Source: Bacillota bacterium
GTDB taxonomy: Bacteria; Bacillota; UBA4882; UBA8346
NCBI GenBank assembly: GCA_023435225.1
Contig: JAEYRX010000106.1
Span: 1 to 53,187 of the forward strand
Direction: 5' to 3'
Length of the DNA: 53,187 nt
Shown here in pieces: positions 9,201-17,425 of this stretch. Position numbers and translations under genes: made by a program. Numbering within the stretch: the stretch's first letter is position 1; each line of letters starts with the position of its first letter. Under the pieces are notes generated by a model. The model saw nothing but the letters and a program-made list of their open reading frames with translations, was not told where the DNA came from and made no database searches.

Positions 9201-9481
9201 TAAAAAACATTAAAAATAATGTCTTTTATGAAGCAATATTTACGTTGTAAGTGATGATTAAAACGTAAAAGCTTTTGGAAGGCATTTTATTTTTCTTGTC
9301 TGCAGGATTTATGTTATAATGGATTTTGAAATCTTTGTCGAAAAATTACGTTTACTGGAGAAAAGAGAGTTTAATTAGAGCGTTTGAAGTATTAATTTAC
9401 CGGCAGAGTTTCAATTCAAATTGTTCCCACATTAATAATGATTAGAATATTTCATCTATAGAAAGCAGGAGTGAACAGGCT
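9201..9481. other. Leader region of the signal peptidase gene
   Basis: No gene is seen. An extended minus-10 promoter element is at 9312-9320. The rest is AT-rich with no convincing hairpin followed by a T-run. Confidence 0.5.
9312..9320 (+). promoter_or_regulatory. Extended minus-10 promoter element before lepB
   Basis: TGTTATAAT fits the TGnTATAAT extended minus-10 consensus. The minus-35 region 17 bases upstream (TTTCTT) is poor. It lies about 160 bases before lepB. Confidence 0.5.
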
Positions 9482-10048
9482 ATGGCAAAAAAACAAGCGA
9501 AGAAGCAGGATTCTTCAGAGCATTATTCATTGCGCCGTTTCATCAAAGATATTTATGAGGTGGTAGTCCCAGCGGTAATTCTGTTTTTAATTATTCATAC
9601 TTTTTTTCTGGAAGCGCGGGTTGTGCCATCGCCTTCAATGTATCCGACGATCGAAGTCCACGACCAGTTTCTTTCCAATAAAACCGCTTACTGGTTTCAC
9701 AAGCCCCAAAGGTATGATATTGTAGTTTTTAAACCCCCAGCGGCTGCCGGGTTTAATGGAGATTTTGTCAAGCGGATTATCGGCTTGCCCGGTGAGAAGA
9801 TTCGAGTTAACGGCGGTGTAGTTTATATCAATGATCAACCTTTGAAAGAACCTTATATAACACCGGACCGTGCACCGGTTGATACTTTTAATACCTATAT
9901 AATCCCTGATGACCAGGTATTTGTGATGGGAGACAACCGTAATAACAGTAAAGACAGTCGTTATTGGGGACCGCTTCCAATCAAGAATATTAAAGGGGAA
10001 GCTTGGTGGCGTTATTGGCCGGTCTCCCGGATGAGTTTGATGGAGTAA
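9482..10048 (+). CDS. lepB: Signal peptidase I
   Basis: This membrane-bound serine/lysine protease removes signal peptides from exported proteins. One N-terminal membrane helix is visible (about 26-43). The catalytic Ser is residue 52 in PSPSMYPT, and the general-base Lys is residue 97 in DFVKRIIGLPGE. The later GDNRNNSKDSRYWG box is complete. At 188 residues it is a typical single-helix Gram-positive type. A very basic N-terminus precedes the helix. The ABC-F gene starts 20 bases after its stop, so the two are probably co-transcribed. Confidence 0.96.
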   Translation: MAKKQAKKQDSSEHYSLRRFIKDIYEVVVPAVILFLIIHTFFLEARVVPSPSMYPTIEVHDQFLSNKTAYWFHKPQRYDIVVFKPPAAAGFNGDFVKRIIGLPGEKIRVNGGVVYINDQPLKEPYITPDRAPVDTFNTYIIPDDQVFVMGDNRNNSKDSRYWGPLPIKNIKGEAWWRYWPVSRMSLME

Positions 10049-10068
10049 GGAGCAGTTAAAAAACTAAG

Positions 10069-11958
10069 ATGTCATTAATTCAAATTCATAATTTAAATAA
10101 ATTTTATGGTGCGGTTCCAGTTTTACGGGAAGTCAATTTAATGATCCAACCTGGTGAAAAATGGGGGCTGGTTGGCCGAAACGGTTCCGGAAAAACTACT
10201 TTAATGAAAATATTAACGGGAGAAGAAGACTACGACAGTGGGGAGATCCATTGGGCTCAGGATAGTTGTTATGGCTATTTGAAACAAGAACCGGTTTTTC
10301 TAGCCGATACAATTTATCAAGAATTACGTAATATTTTTCAGTTTTTGGATGAGTTGGAATCAAAAATCAATCAGTTGCAACACCGGATGTCACAGAGCGG
10401 TATCGACCATGAGCAACTGGAATCATTAATAAAAGAACATCATCTACTAACGGAGGAATATGAAAGGCAAGGCGGATATCAAACAGAAGGTAGAATACAG
10501 GGAGTTCTTAGAGGGTTGGGATTTCCCGCCGAACGCTGGAATGATCAACCGGCTGTTTTGAGTGGCGGCGAACGTACTAGAGTGGCTCTGGCTAAAATAT
10601 TATTAACCGCTAACGATATTTTATTTTTAGATGAACCAACCAATTATCTTGATTTATCAGCGATTGAATGGCTGGAGAATTTTTTAGTTGATTATAAGGG
10701 TGCGGTTTTACTAATATCACATGATCGTTATTTTTTAGATAGGGTTATTAGCTGTATTTATGAAATCGAATTTAACCGGATTAAACGTTATCGCGGCAAT
10801 TACTCGGAATACCGTAAACAAAAAGAAGCCGAATATCATTCTACTGTTAAAGCCTACCGGGAGCAGGAAAAAGAAATATCCCGGCTGGAGAAATTTGTCC
10901 GGGAATCTCGCGCCACTGAAAAAAGTAAACGTAAAGCCCATAGTATTGAAAAAAGGCTAATGCAATTGGATAGGATCGAAAAGCCATTTGCTAATAATAA
11001 ATCAATAAAAATGGATTTCAAAGAGGCGCCTCCCAGTTCCAGACAGGTATTAGAACTGGAGGATATTACAAAAAGTTTTGATGGCAAAACTTTGTTTACA
11101 GATGTTAATTTTAAAATCGAAGCTGGTGAAAAAATCGGACTCATCGGCCCGAATGGCGCCGGTAAAACTACGCTTATTAAATTGATCTTAGGATTAGAAC
11201 AACCTGACCACGGAAGAGTCAGACTTGGTTACGAGGTGTATCCCGGCTATTTCTCGCAATTGACCTCCGGTGAAGAGCTTACGGGGACCCCTTTCAGTCA
11301 AATTATGGATGCGGCTGATTTGGATAATACTGAAGCTAGAACTATTTTGGGGCGTTTTTTATTCTCCGGAGATGATGTTTTTAAGTTGGTGTCGGATTTG
11401 AGTGGAGGCGAACGAAGGCGTCTGGGACTAATTAAATTAATGTTATCGAAGGCGAATTTTCTAATTCTTGACGAACCAACCAATCATCTTGATTTGGATT
11501 CGATAGAAGTGATGGAGCAAGCATTATCAGAGTATAATGGTACTATATTGGTGATCTCACATGACCGTTCTTTTTTGAATACGGTAGTTGATCGGTTTGT
11601 AGCAATTATTGGAGGAAAATTGCTCTCATTCCCCACTTATTTGGATTATCAAGAATATTGTAAATCTGATTATAATGCTGATGAAGCGGCTAAAACCAAG
11701 ACTGCCGCTCAGATCCACCGGGAACATACTAAAGAAATGCAACGTGATTTAAAACGAAAACAACGTAATCTAGAAAAAATAGAAGCCGATATAATTAATA
11801 TAGAAGAGCGAAAAAAAGAACTGTTGGTTATTTTAAATGATCCTGAAGTTCAGACGGATTATATGAAAAGCCGGCAGTATGCTAATGAATTAGAAGAAGT
11901 GGATGAAAGGCTGAACGAATTATATAGCCAATGGGAGCAGTACAATTATATAAGTTGA
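10069..11958 (+). CDS. ABC-F family ATPase
   Basis: This 629-residue cytosolic protein has two ATP-binding cassettes and no membrane domain, typical of ABC-F translation factors that bind the ribosome. Walker A motifs GRNGSGKTT (about 36-44) and GPNGAGKTT (about 359-367), two LSGGER signatures, Walker B LDEPTN motifs and the charged linker between cassettes are all present. A coiled-coil C-terminus (about 545-625) resembles YdiF/Uup-type members. It may relieve ribosome stalling; an antibiotic-resistance role cannot be judged from sequence. The last two codons and stop come from the arm of a palindromic repeat. Confidence 0.93.
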   Translation: MSLIQIHNLNKFYGAVPVLREVNLMIQPGEKWGLVGRNGSGKTTLMKILTGEEDYDSGEIHWAQDSCYGYLKQEPVFLADTIYQELRNIFQFLDELESKINQLQHRMSQSGIDHEQLESLIKEHHLLTEEYERQGGYQTEGRIQGVLRGLGFPAERWNDQPAVLSGGERTRVALAKILLTANDILFLDEPTNYLDLSAIEWLENFLVDYKGAVLLISHDRYFLDRVISCIYEIEFNRIKRYRGNYSEYRKQKEAEYHSTVKAYREQEKEISRLEKFVRESRATEKSKRKAHSIEKRLMQLDRIEKPFANNKSIKMDFKEAPPSSRQVLELEDITKSFDGKTLFTDVNFKIEAGEKIGLIGPNGAGKTTLIKLILGLEQPDHGRVRLGYEVYPGYFSQLTSGEELTGTPFSQIMDAADLDNTEARTILGRFLFSGDDVFKLVSDLSGGERRRLGLIKLMLSKANFLILDEPTNHLDLDSIEVMEQALSEYNGTILVISHDRSFLNTVVDRFVAIIGGKLLSFPTYLDYQEYCKSDYNADEAAKTKTAAQIHREHTKEMQRDLKRKQRNLEKIEADIINIEERKKELLVILNDPEVQTDYMKSRQYANELEEVDERLNELYSQWEQYNYIS

Positions 11959-12033
11959 ATTAAATTACCTAAATAAATATTACGTCCCTAAAATCGGACG
12001 TAATAGAAAACATATGAATTTAATTCAACTTAT
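11950..12033. repeat. Nested palindromic repeat, family 1, copy D
   Basis: Perfect 16-base arms: ATAAGTTGAATTAAAT (11950-11965) and its complement (12018-12033). Inner perfect stem ATTACGTCC (11979-11987) and GGACGTAAT (11996-12004) with 8-base loop CTAAAATC. The left arm supplies the last two codons and stop of the ABC-F gene. Confidence 0.9.
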
Positions 12034-12043
12034 TACAGCTGTA

Positions 12044-12128
12044 ATAGGATGAAGTAAATACATTTTAAAAGCAATTTGCATTCGGCTTTAAGAATGCAAA
12101 TTTATACAATGAATTTACTTCATTCTAT
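12044..12128. repeat. Nested palindromic repeat, family 1, copy E
   Basis: Arms ATAGGATGAAGTAAAT (12044-12059) and ATTTACTTCATTCTAT (12113-12128), one mismatch. Inner perfect 10-base stem ATTTGCATTC (12074-12083) and GAATGCAAAT (12092-12101) with 8-base loop GGCTTTAA. It is joined to copy D by ATTACAGCTGTAAT. Confidence 0.9.
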
Positions 12129-12244
12129 ATAGCGTAAATCATCAATTGGCTATTTCTCCATATATTACAGAGAGGATATCTATTTATAATAACGAATATT
12201 GAATTCTGTTTGGTTTTTTGTAATTAATCCATGGGGGTGGTAAC

Positions 12245-14602
12245 GTGTCAAAGTTTGGAGATCAAGAGGCAATTCCTTTTAAAGAGTCACTTCCATTGTT
12301 ACCTTTACGTGGAATGATTGTTTTTCCATACATGGTCGTTCCGTTGGATGTTGGTAGAGATAAATCCATTAGTGCTCTTGAAGAAGCGATGATCCAGGAC
12401 CGTTTAATTGTTTTGGCGGCTCAAAGACAAGCCAAGGTCAATGATCCGGATAAGGATGATATTTATGAGATAGGTACCATGGCTGAGATTAAGCAGCTAT
12501 TAAAGTTACCTGATGGAACAATCAGGGTTTTAGTTGAAGGTTTACGCCGGGTCCGAATTCAAAAATATCTTCAAGTAGAGCCGTATTATCTGGTTAAGTT
12601 ATCGGAAATTATTGAGATCGAGGAAAAAAGCGTTGAAACCGAAGCTTTAATGAGATCAACTCTATACCAGTTTGAACAGTTTATTAAGATGAGTAAAAAA
12701 ATACCCCCCGAAGTAATGGTTTCGGTGAACAACATTGAAGACCCGGGTCGCCTGGCTGATATTATTGCCTCTCATCTTAATTTAAAGGTTGAGGATAAAC
12801 AGCAGATATTGGAGGCGGTTTCCGCCCGAGTCCGTTTGGAAACTCTATGTTCTTTTTTGGTGAAAGAGATCGATATTCTGGAGATGGAACGTAAGATTCA
12901 TCTACGGGTTCGCAAACAAATGGAGAAGACTCAAAAAGAGTATTATCTTCGCGAACAAATGAAAGCTATTCAAAAAGAACTTGGTGAAGCTGATGAACGG
13001 GCTGCGGAAGTTGAGGAACTCCGTTCCCGACTGGCTAAAATAACCGTTCCCCAAGAGGTAGAGGAGAAGGTATTAAAAGAGATTGATCGTTTGGCCAAGA
13101 TGCCGCCATTATCCGCCGAAGCTGTGGTGGTCAGGAATTATATTGATTGGGTTTTGGCTATGCCCTGGAATACTCTTACCGAAGACCGGCTGGATGTTAA
13201 CTCCGCTGAACAGATTTTGAATGAGGATCATTACGGGCTGGAGAAGGTAAAGGAGAGAATCCTGGAATATCTTTCGGTTTGCCAATTAACCAAACAACTC
13301 AAGGGGCCAATCCTTTGTCTAATCGGACCTCCCGGGGTTGGAAAGACTTCTTTAGCGAAGTCGGTAGCTAGAGCTTTAAATAGAAAGTTTGTTCGTTTCT
13401 CATTGGGTGGAGTCCGCGACGAAGCAGAGATTAGGGGACACCGGCGGACCTACGTGGGAGCTATGCCCGGGAAAATAATTCAAATCATGAAACAGGCTGG
13501 TTCCAAAAATCCAGTAATTTTGTTGGACGAGATCGATAAGATGACCACCGATTTCCGGGGCGATCCTTCTTCAGCTTTATTGGAAGTTTTAGATCCGGAG
13601 CAGAATTGCGCCTTTGGCGATCATTATTTAGAGGTTACCTTTGATCTCTCGAAAGTCCTTTTCATTACTACAGCTAATACTGCTCATGGTATTCCCCGAC
13701 CGCTCTTGGATCGGATGGAAGTAATTACAATAGCGGGTTATACTGAAGAAGAAAAACTTGAGATCGCTAAACGGCATTTGTTGCCGAAACAAGCCCAAGA
13801 ACATGGTTTGAGTGAAAATTTGGTTATCCCTGATACCGTACTGCGTCAGATTATCAATGGTTATACCCGGGAGTCCGGCGTTCGTAATTTGGAGCGTCAG
13901 TTGGCTACCGTTTGCCGGAAAGCTGCCCGGGATATAGTTCAAACTGATAAACAGACGGTTCGGGTTAATAAAAATACTTTACAGCGGTATTTAGGAGCTC
14001 CCAAATATCGACATGGCGCTGCTGAGGAGAGTGACCAGGTTGGTATTGCCACTGGTTTAGCCTGGACTGAAGTTGGCGGCGAGATTCTCTCCATTGAGGT
14101 TACCTTAGTGAAAGGGAAAGGCCAACTTATTTTAACCGGGAAACTCGGTGAAGTTATGCGGGAATCAGCCCAGGCAGCCTATAGTTATATCCGTTCCCGG
14201 GCTAAGGAACTGGGGATTGAAGAAGATTTTAATGAACGATATGACCTTCATATTCACATTCCTGAAGGCGCCATTCCTAAAGATGGTCCTTCAGCCGGAA
14301 TAACAATTGCTACCGCAATAACGTCGGCCTTGACCGGCCGACCAGTAAGAAAAGACGTAGCAATGACCGGTGAAATCACATTACGAGGCCGGGTATTACC
14401 GATTGGCGGATTGAAAGAAAAGATCTTAGCGGCCCATCGTAGTGGAATTAAGCGGATCATTATTCCAAAGGAAAACAAGAAGGATTTGGAAGAGATTCCG
14501 GATAATATCGCTCGAAAAATAACTGTTTTAACAGTTGAATCAATGGATGAAGTCTGGCGTGAAGCCCTAATCCCTAAAATGCAGATTGTGTCGGCGGGCT
14601 AA
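12245..14602 (+). CDS. lon: ATP-dependent protease Lon
   Basis: Lon is a hexameric cytosolic AAA+ serine/lysine protease that degrades damaged and regulatory proteins. Domains run in order: N-terminal substrate domain (about 12-210), coiled-coil, AAA+ module with Walker A GPPGVGKTS near 360-368 and Walker B LLDEIDKM, then the protease domain with catalytic Ser in PKDGPSAG (near 682) and Lys in GGLKEK (near 725). The length, 785 residues, is typical. The start is GTG with GGGGGTGG upstream. Two palindromic repeats fill the upstream gap; no CIRCE-type heat-shock operator was seen. A terminator follows. Confidence 0.97.
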   Translation: MSKFGDQEAIPFKESLPLLPLRGMIVFPYMVVPLDVGRDKSISALEEAMIQDRLIVLAAQRQAKVNDPDKDDIYEIGTMAEIKQLLKLPDGTIRVLVEGLRRVRIQKYLQVEPYYLVKLSEIIEIEEKSVETEALMRSTLYQFEQFIKMSKKIPPEVMVSVNNIEDPGRLADIIASHLNLKVEDKQQILEAVSARVRLETLCSFLVKEIDILEMERKIHLRVRKQMEKTQKEYYLREQMKAIQKELGEADERAAEVEELRSRLAKITVPQEVEEKVLKEIDRLAKMPPLSAEAVVVRNYIDWVLAMPWNTLTEDRLDVNSAEQILNEDHYGLEKVKERILEYLSVCQLTKQLKGPILCLIGPPGVGKTSLAKSVARALNRKFVRFSLGGVRDEAEIRGHRRTYVGAMPGKIIQIMKQAGSKNPVILLDEIDKMTTDFRGDPSSALLEVLDPEQNCAFGDHYLEVTFDLSKVLFITTANTAHGIPRPLLDRMEVITIAGYTEEEKLEIAKRHLLPKQAQEHGLSENLVIPDTVLRQIINGYTRESGVRNLERQLATVCRKAARDIVQTDKQTVRVNKNTLQRYLGAPKYRHGAAEESDQVGIATGLAWTEVGGEILSIEVTLVKGKGQLILTGKLGEVMRESAQAAYSYIRSRAKELGIEEDFNERYDLHIHIPEGAIPKDGPSAGITIATAITSALTGRPVRKDVAMTGEITLRGRVLPIGGLKEKILAAHRSGIKRIIIPKENKKDLEEIPDNIARKITVLTVESMDEVWREALIPKMQIVSAG

Positions 14603-14618
14603 AATATTAAAATTAAGG

Positions 14619-14649
14619 CCGGTAAATATCATAGTTTACCGGTTTTTTT
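14619..14649 (+). terminator. Terminator of lon
   Basis: Perfect stem CCGGTAAA (14619-14626) and TTTACCGG (14635-14642), 8-base loop, then seven T. Confidence 0.93.
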
Positions 14650-14667
14650 ATTGACTCAAAAAGAAAA

Positions 14668-14742
14668 AAAGAACACTGAGACACGGATAAACACTGAGAA
14701 AATTTATTCTCTGCGCCCTCTATGTCTCAGTGTTTATATAGT
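14668..14742. repeat. ACACTGAGACA-type inverted repeat
   Basis: The left words AACACTGAGACACGG and AAACACTGAGAAAA are complementary to TGTCTCAGTGTTTAT on the right, giving a possible long hairpin. Similar intergenic elements are known to me from other bacterial genomes; only one copy is visible here. Confidence 0.6.
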
Positions 14743-14837
14743 TGGTTTTCGGTTTTTATGATTTAACTTCTTGAGAAACGATAATATATCATGTAGAATA
14801 AAGAGGTTGGAAATATTTAAAGAGAGAAGGACTTTGC

Positions 14838-17192
14838 TTGTTGGAACGTACCTTACGGGTTTTGGAGTATCATAAAATTATTGAAAAAGTGGAATCATTC
14901 GCTACTTCAAGTATGGGTAAAGAATTGGTTCAAGAGCTGCAGCCGGTTACCGATCCGGTTCAGATCCGGGAGGGTTTGCAAGTTACTTCGGAAGCAGTCG
15001 ATATTTTAGTGCAAGGGGATCGTCCTCCTTTGGGAGGATTCTTTGATATTAGGAGTGCTATTAAAAAGGCCTCCATAAACGGGATTCTTTCTCCCAGCGA
15101 GTTACTGGAGGTTGCATCTACTTTGCGGGCATCCAGATTAATGCGGGAATATTTACTTGAAAAGGGTGAGAAACTTAGCCTTCTTCCCGAATGGGGTGGA
15201 TATCTGGGCAGTTTTCCAAGTATTGAGCGGGATTTTGAACGTTGCATCGGACCCAATGGAGAAATACTTGATAGCGCAAGCGCCAAACTTCACAGCTTAC
15301 GGTCGCAAAAGAAAATATTTCAAAACCGGATCCGGGATAAACTGGAGGCGATAGTTCACTCCGGCGACAATGCTAAATATCTTCAGGAATCTTTAGTTAC
15401 AGTGAGAAACGACCGTTATGTTATACCGGTTAAACAAGAGTATCGTTCGATGTTTCCGGGAATCGTCCACGATCAATCTTCCAGTGGGGCAACTCTTTTT
15501 ATTGAACCAATGGCGGTAGTCGAGATTAATAATCAATTCAGGATTGTGGAGGCTGAAGAAACCGAAGAGGTAAACCGGATTTTAAGTGAGTTGTCGGGCC
15601 GGGTCAAAGATATTGGTGATACATTACTGGGGACTATTAAAATTTTAGCCCGTCTGGACCTGGCTTTTGCTAAAGGAAATTACAGCCTGACTATTGGTGG
15701 AATTGAACCGGATCTGAATCAAACCGGAGAGCTTGATCTTCATAATGCCAGGCATCCTTTATTAAGTGGGAAGGTCGTACCGATAAGTGTTTCTTTGGGG
15801 CGTAACTTTGATACTTTAGTAATTACCGGTCCTAATACCGGTGGAAAGACAGTAACTCTTAAGACTATTGGCCTGCTAACCTTGATGACTCAGTCGGGTT
15901 TGCATATTCCAGCTTCTTCAGGTTCGGAGATAGCTCTCTTTAAGGAGATATTTTGCGATATTGGAGATGAGCAGAGTATTGAGCAGAGTCTGTCGACTTT
16001 CTCGTCGCATCTGACCCAAATTGTAAAAATTATTGACCGAGTAAAAGGGGGAGAATGTCTGGTTCTACTTGATGAGTTAGGAGCAGGTACCGACCCTACC
16101 GAAGGCGCGGCATTGGCAATGAGTATTTTAACCCATCTACATCAGTTGGAAGTAAGAACAGTGGCTACTACTCATTATAGTGAGCTAAAGGCTTTTGCTT
16201 ACCAGACACCGGGAATAGAAAACGCCTCGGTAGAATTTGATATCAATACTTTAAAACCCACTTATCATTTGCTGATAGGGGTTCCCGGAAGCAGTCAGGC
16301 TTTTGAGATCGCCTCTAAGCTTGGTCTGTCAGATTTTATTATTGATAATGCCCGTAGTTATATCTCCTCAACAACCGCTAAGGTGGAAGAGATGTTGCGC
16401 CAGATCGAAGTCGATCGGATTAAGGCGCGTGAAGATCGGGAAATAAGTTCGGAAGCCCGTCTGAAGGGTGAAACTTTTAAAGAGCAATACCAGAATGAAC
16501 TGGAAAAATTAAGGCAGGAGAAGGCGGAGTTACTACGTCAGGCTAAAAATGAGGCCAGGGAGGTCCTGCTTGAAGCCAGGCGGGAAAGTGAGAACCTCCT
16601 CCGGAGATTACGGGAGGGACGGCATGAAGACCTTCCAGGGATTGTCAATGAAGCTAGAGAGAAAATTACCAAAGAGCTCGATAGGTTGGAAGAAAAACCC
16701 ACAGTGGCTGTTAATAATAAAGTAAATCCGGCTCTGTTTCAAGTGGGGGGGAAAGTTCGTGCTACTTCCCTTAATCAGACGGGAACAATCCTTGAAATTA
16801 ATGAGGGTACGGCCCAGGTTCAATTAGGGATTATTAAAGTTAATCTTCCATTGACAGACTTGGAAAAGGTTGTTGAAGAAACGGTGAAGGTTAAGTCTGT
16901 TCCGCGGCGTACCGGTGAAACCGGATTTGAGGCTGCGAAAAGTATTACTCCGGAGATTAGTTTACGGGGAATGACCGTGGATGAAGCTTTATATGAACTT
17001 GAGAAGTATCTTGACCAGGCTATCCTGGCCGGTTTAAACCGTTTCCGGGTTATTCACGGTAAAGGAACCGGCACTTTACGCCAGGCTGTTCAACAATTTC
17101 TTAAGGGAAACCCAGTGGTAAAGGCCGTATACATTGCCGAACAGAACGAAGGCGGGATGGGCGCTTCGGTAGTGGAGCTTAAAAAGAATTGA
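14838..17192 (+). CDS. mutS2: Endonuclease MutS2 / ribosome-rescue ATPase
   Basis: MutS2 is a MutS-related ATPase with a C-terminal Smr domain. In some bacteria it suppresses recombination, and in Bacillus it also splits collided ribosomes. Walker A GPNTGGKT lies near residues 331-338, Walker B LDELGAGTDPTEG near 412, a long coiled-coil region near 515-620, and the Smr domain near 710-784 with LRGMTVDEAL and HGKGTGTLR motifs. It is 784 residues long, the usual size. The start is one of two adjacent TTG codons (14838 or 14841); AGAGAAGGA lies 7 bases before the first. Confidence 0.96.
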   Translation: MLERTLRVLEYHKIIEKVESFATSSMGKELVQELQPVTDPVQIREGLQVTSEAVDILVQGDRPPLGGFFDIRSAIKKASINGILSPSELLEVASTLRASRLMREYLLEKGEKLSLLPEWGGYLGSFPSIERDFERCIGPNGEILDSASAKLHSLRSQKKIFQNRIRDKLEAIVHSGDNAKYLQESLVTVRNDRYVIPVKQEYRSMFPGIVHDQSSSGATLFIEPMAVVEINNQFRIVEAEETEEVNRILSELSGRVKDIGDTLLGTIKILARLDLAFAKGNYSLTIGGIEPDLNQTGELDLHNARHPLLSGKVVPISVSLGRNFDTLVITGPNTGGKTVTLKTIGLLTLMTQSGLHIPASSGSEIALFKEIFCDIGDEQSIEQSLSTFSSHLTQIVKIIDRVKGGECLVLLDELGAGTDPTEGAALAMSILTHLHQLEVRTVATTHYSELKAFAYQTPGIENASVEFDINTLKPTYHLLIGVPGSSQAFEIASKLGLSDFIIDNARSYISSTTAKVEEMLRQIEVDRIKAREDREISSEARLKGETFKEQYQNELEKLRQEKAELLRQAKNEAREVLLEARRESENLLRRLREGRHEDLPGIVNEAREKITKELDRLEEKPTVAVNNKVNPALFQVGGKVRATSLNQTGTILEINEGTAQVQLGIIKVNLPLTDLEKVVEETVKVKSVPRRTGETGFEAAKSITPEISLRGMTVDEALYELEKYLDQAILAGLNRFRVIHGKGTGTLRQAVQQFLKGNPVVKAVYIAEQNEGGMGASVVELKKN

Positions 17193-17215
17193 GAATTGAG
17201 AGTTGAGAATTTGGA
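17189..17215. repeat. AATTGAGAATTG word repeat, family 4, copy 2
   Basis: AATTGAGAATTGAGAGTTGAG-like words begin at the last mutS2 codons and continue into the gap. Confidence 0.6.
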
Positions 17216-17283
17216 AAGTTGGTTCAAGAGGTTTTTTACAACTCATCCCTCGCTGTATTAACTTATTTTGTAAATATAAAATA

Positions 17284-17316
17284 GCCCTTCTCTCGCGAGA
17301 GAAGGGCGCGTATTTT
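17284..17316. terminator. Bidirectional terminator between mutS2 and the penicillin-binding protein gene
   Basis: A 24-base perfect palindrome (17284-17307), GCCCTTCTCTCG paired with CGAGAGAAGGGC. A T-run follows on the plus side and a T-rich tract on the minus side, so it could serve both converging genes. A second hairpin with a 13-base stem lies at 17383-17410 but lacks a T-run. Confidence 0.85.
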
Positions 17317-17425
17317 TTGAATTAGATACAACCTATAAAACTAAAAACATAAACAAATCCTGACAGGACTTTTAAATTGGCTAAGCCCCTCTCTTTTAAG
17401 AGAGGGGCTTGGGTGAGTTAACTAT

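Noticed and set aside
9296..9320. TTGTCT with TATAAT before lepB as a standard promoter
   Set aside because: The spacer is only 13 bases; I kept only the extended minus-10 reading.
10735..11483. Several antisense frames inside the ABC-F gene
   Set aside because: They lack ribosome sites and their codon use mirrors the sense gene; they are shadows of it.
17383..17410. AAGCCCCTCTC hairpin as the main terminator of the penicillin-binding protein gene
   Set aside because: The stem is strong but no T-run follows on either strand; the palindrome at 17284-17307 is a better candidate.
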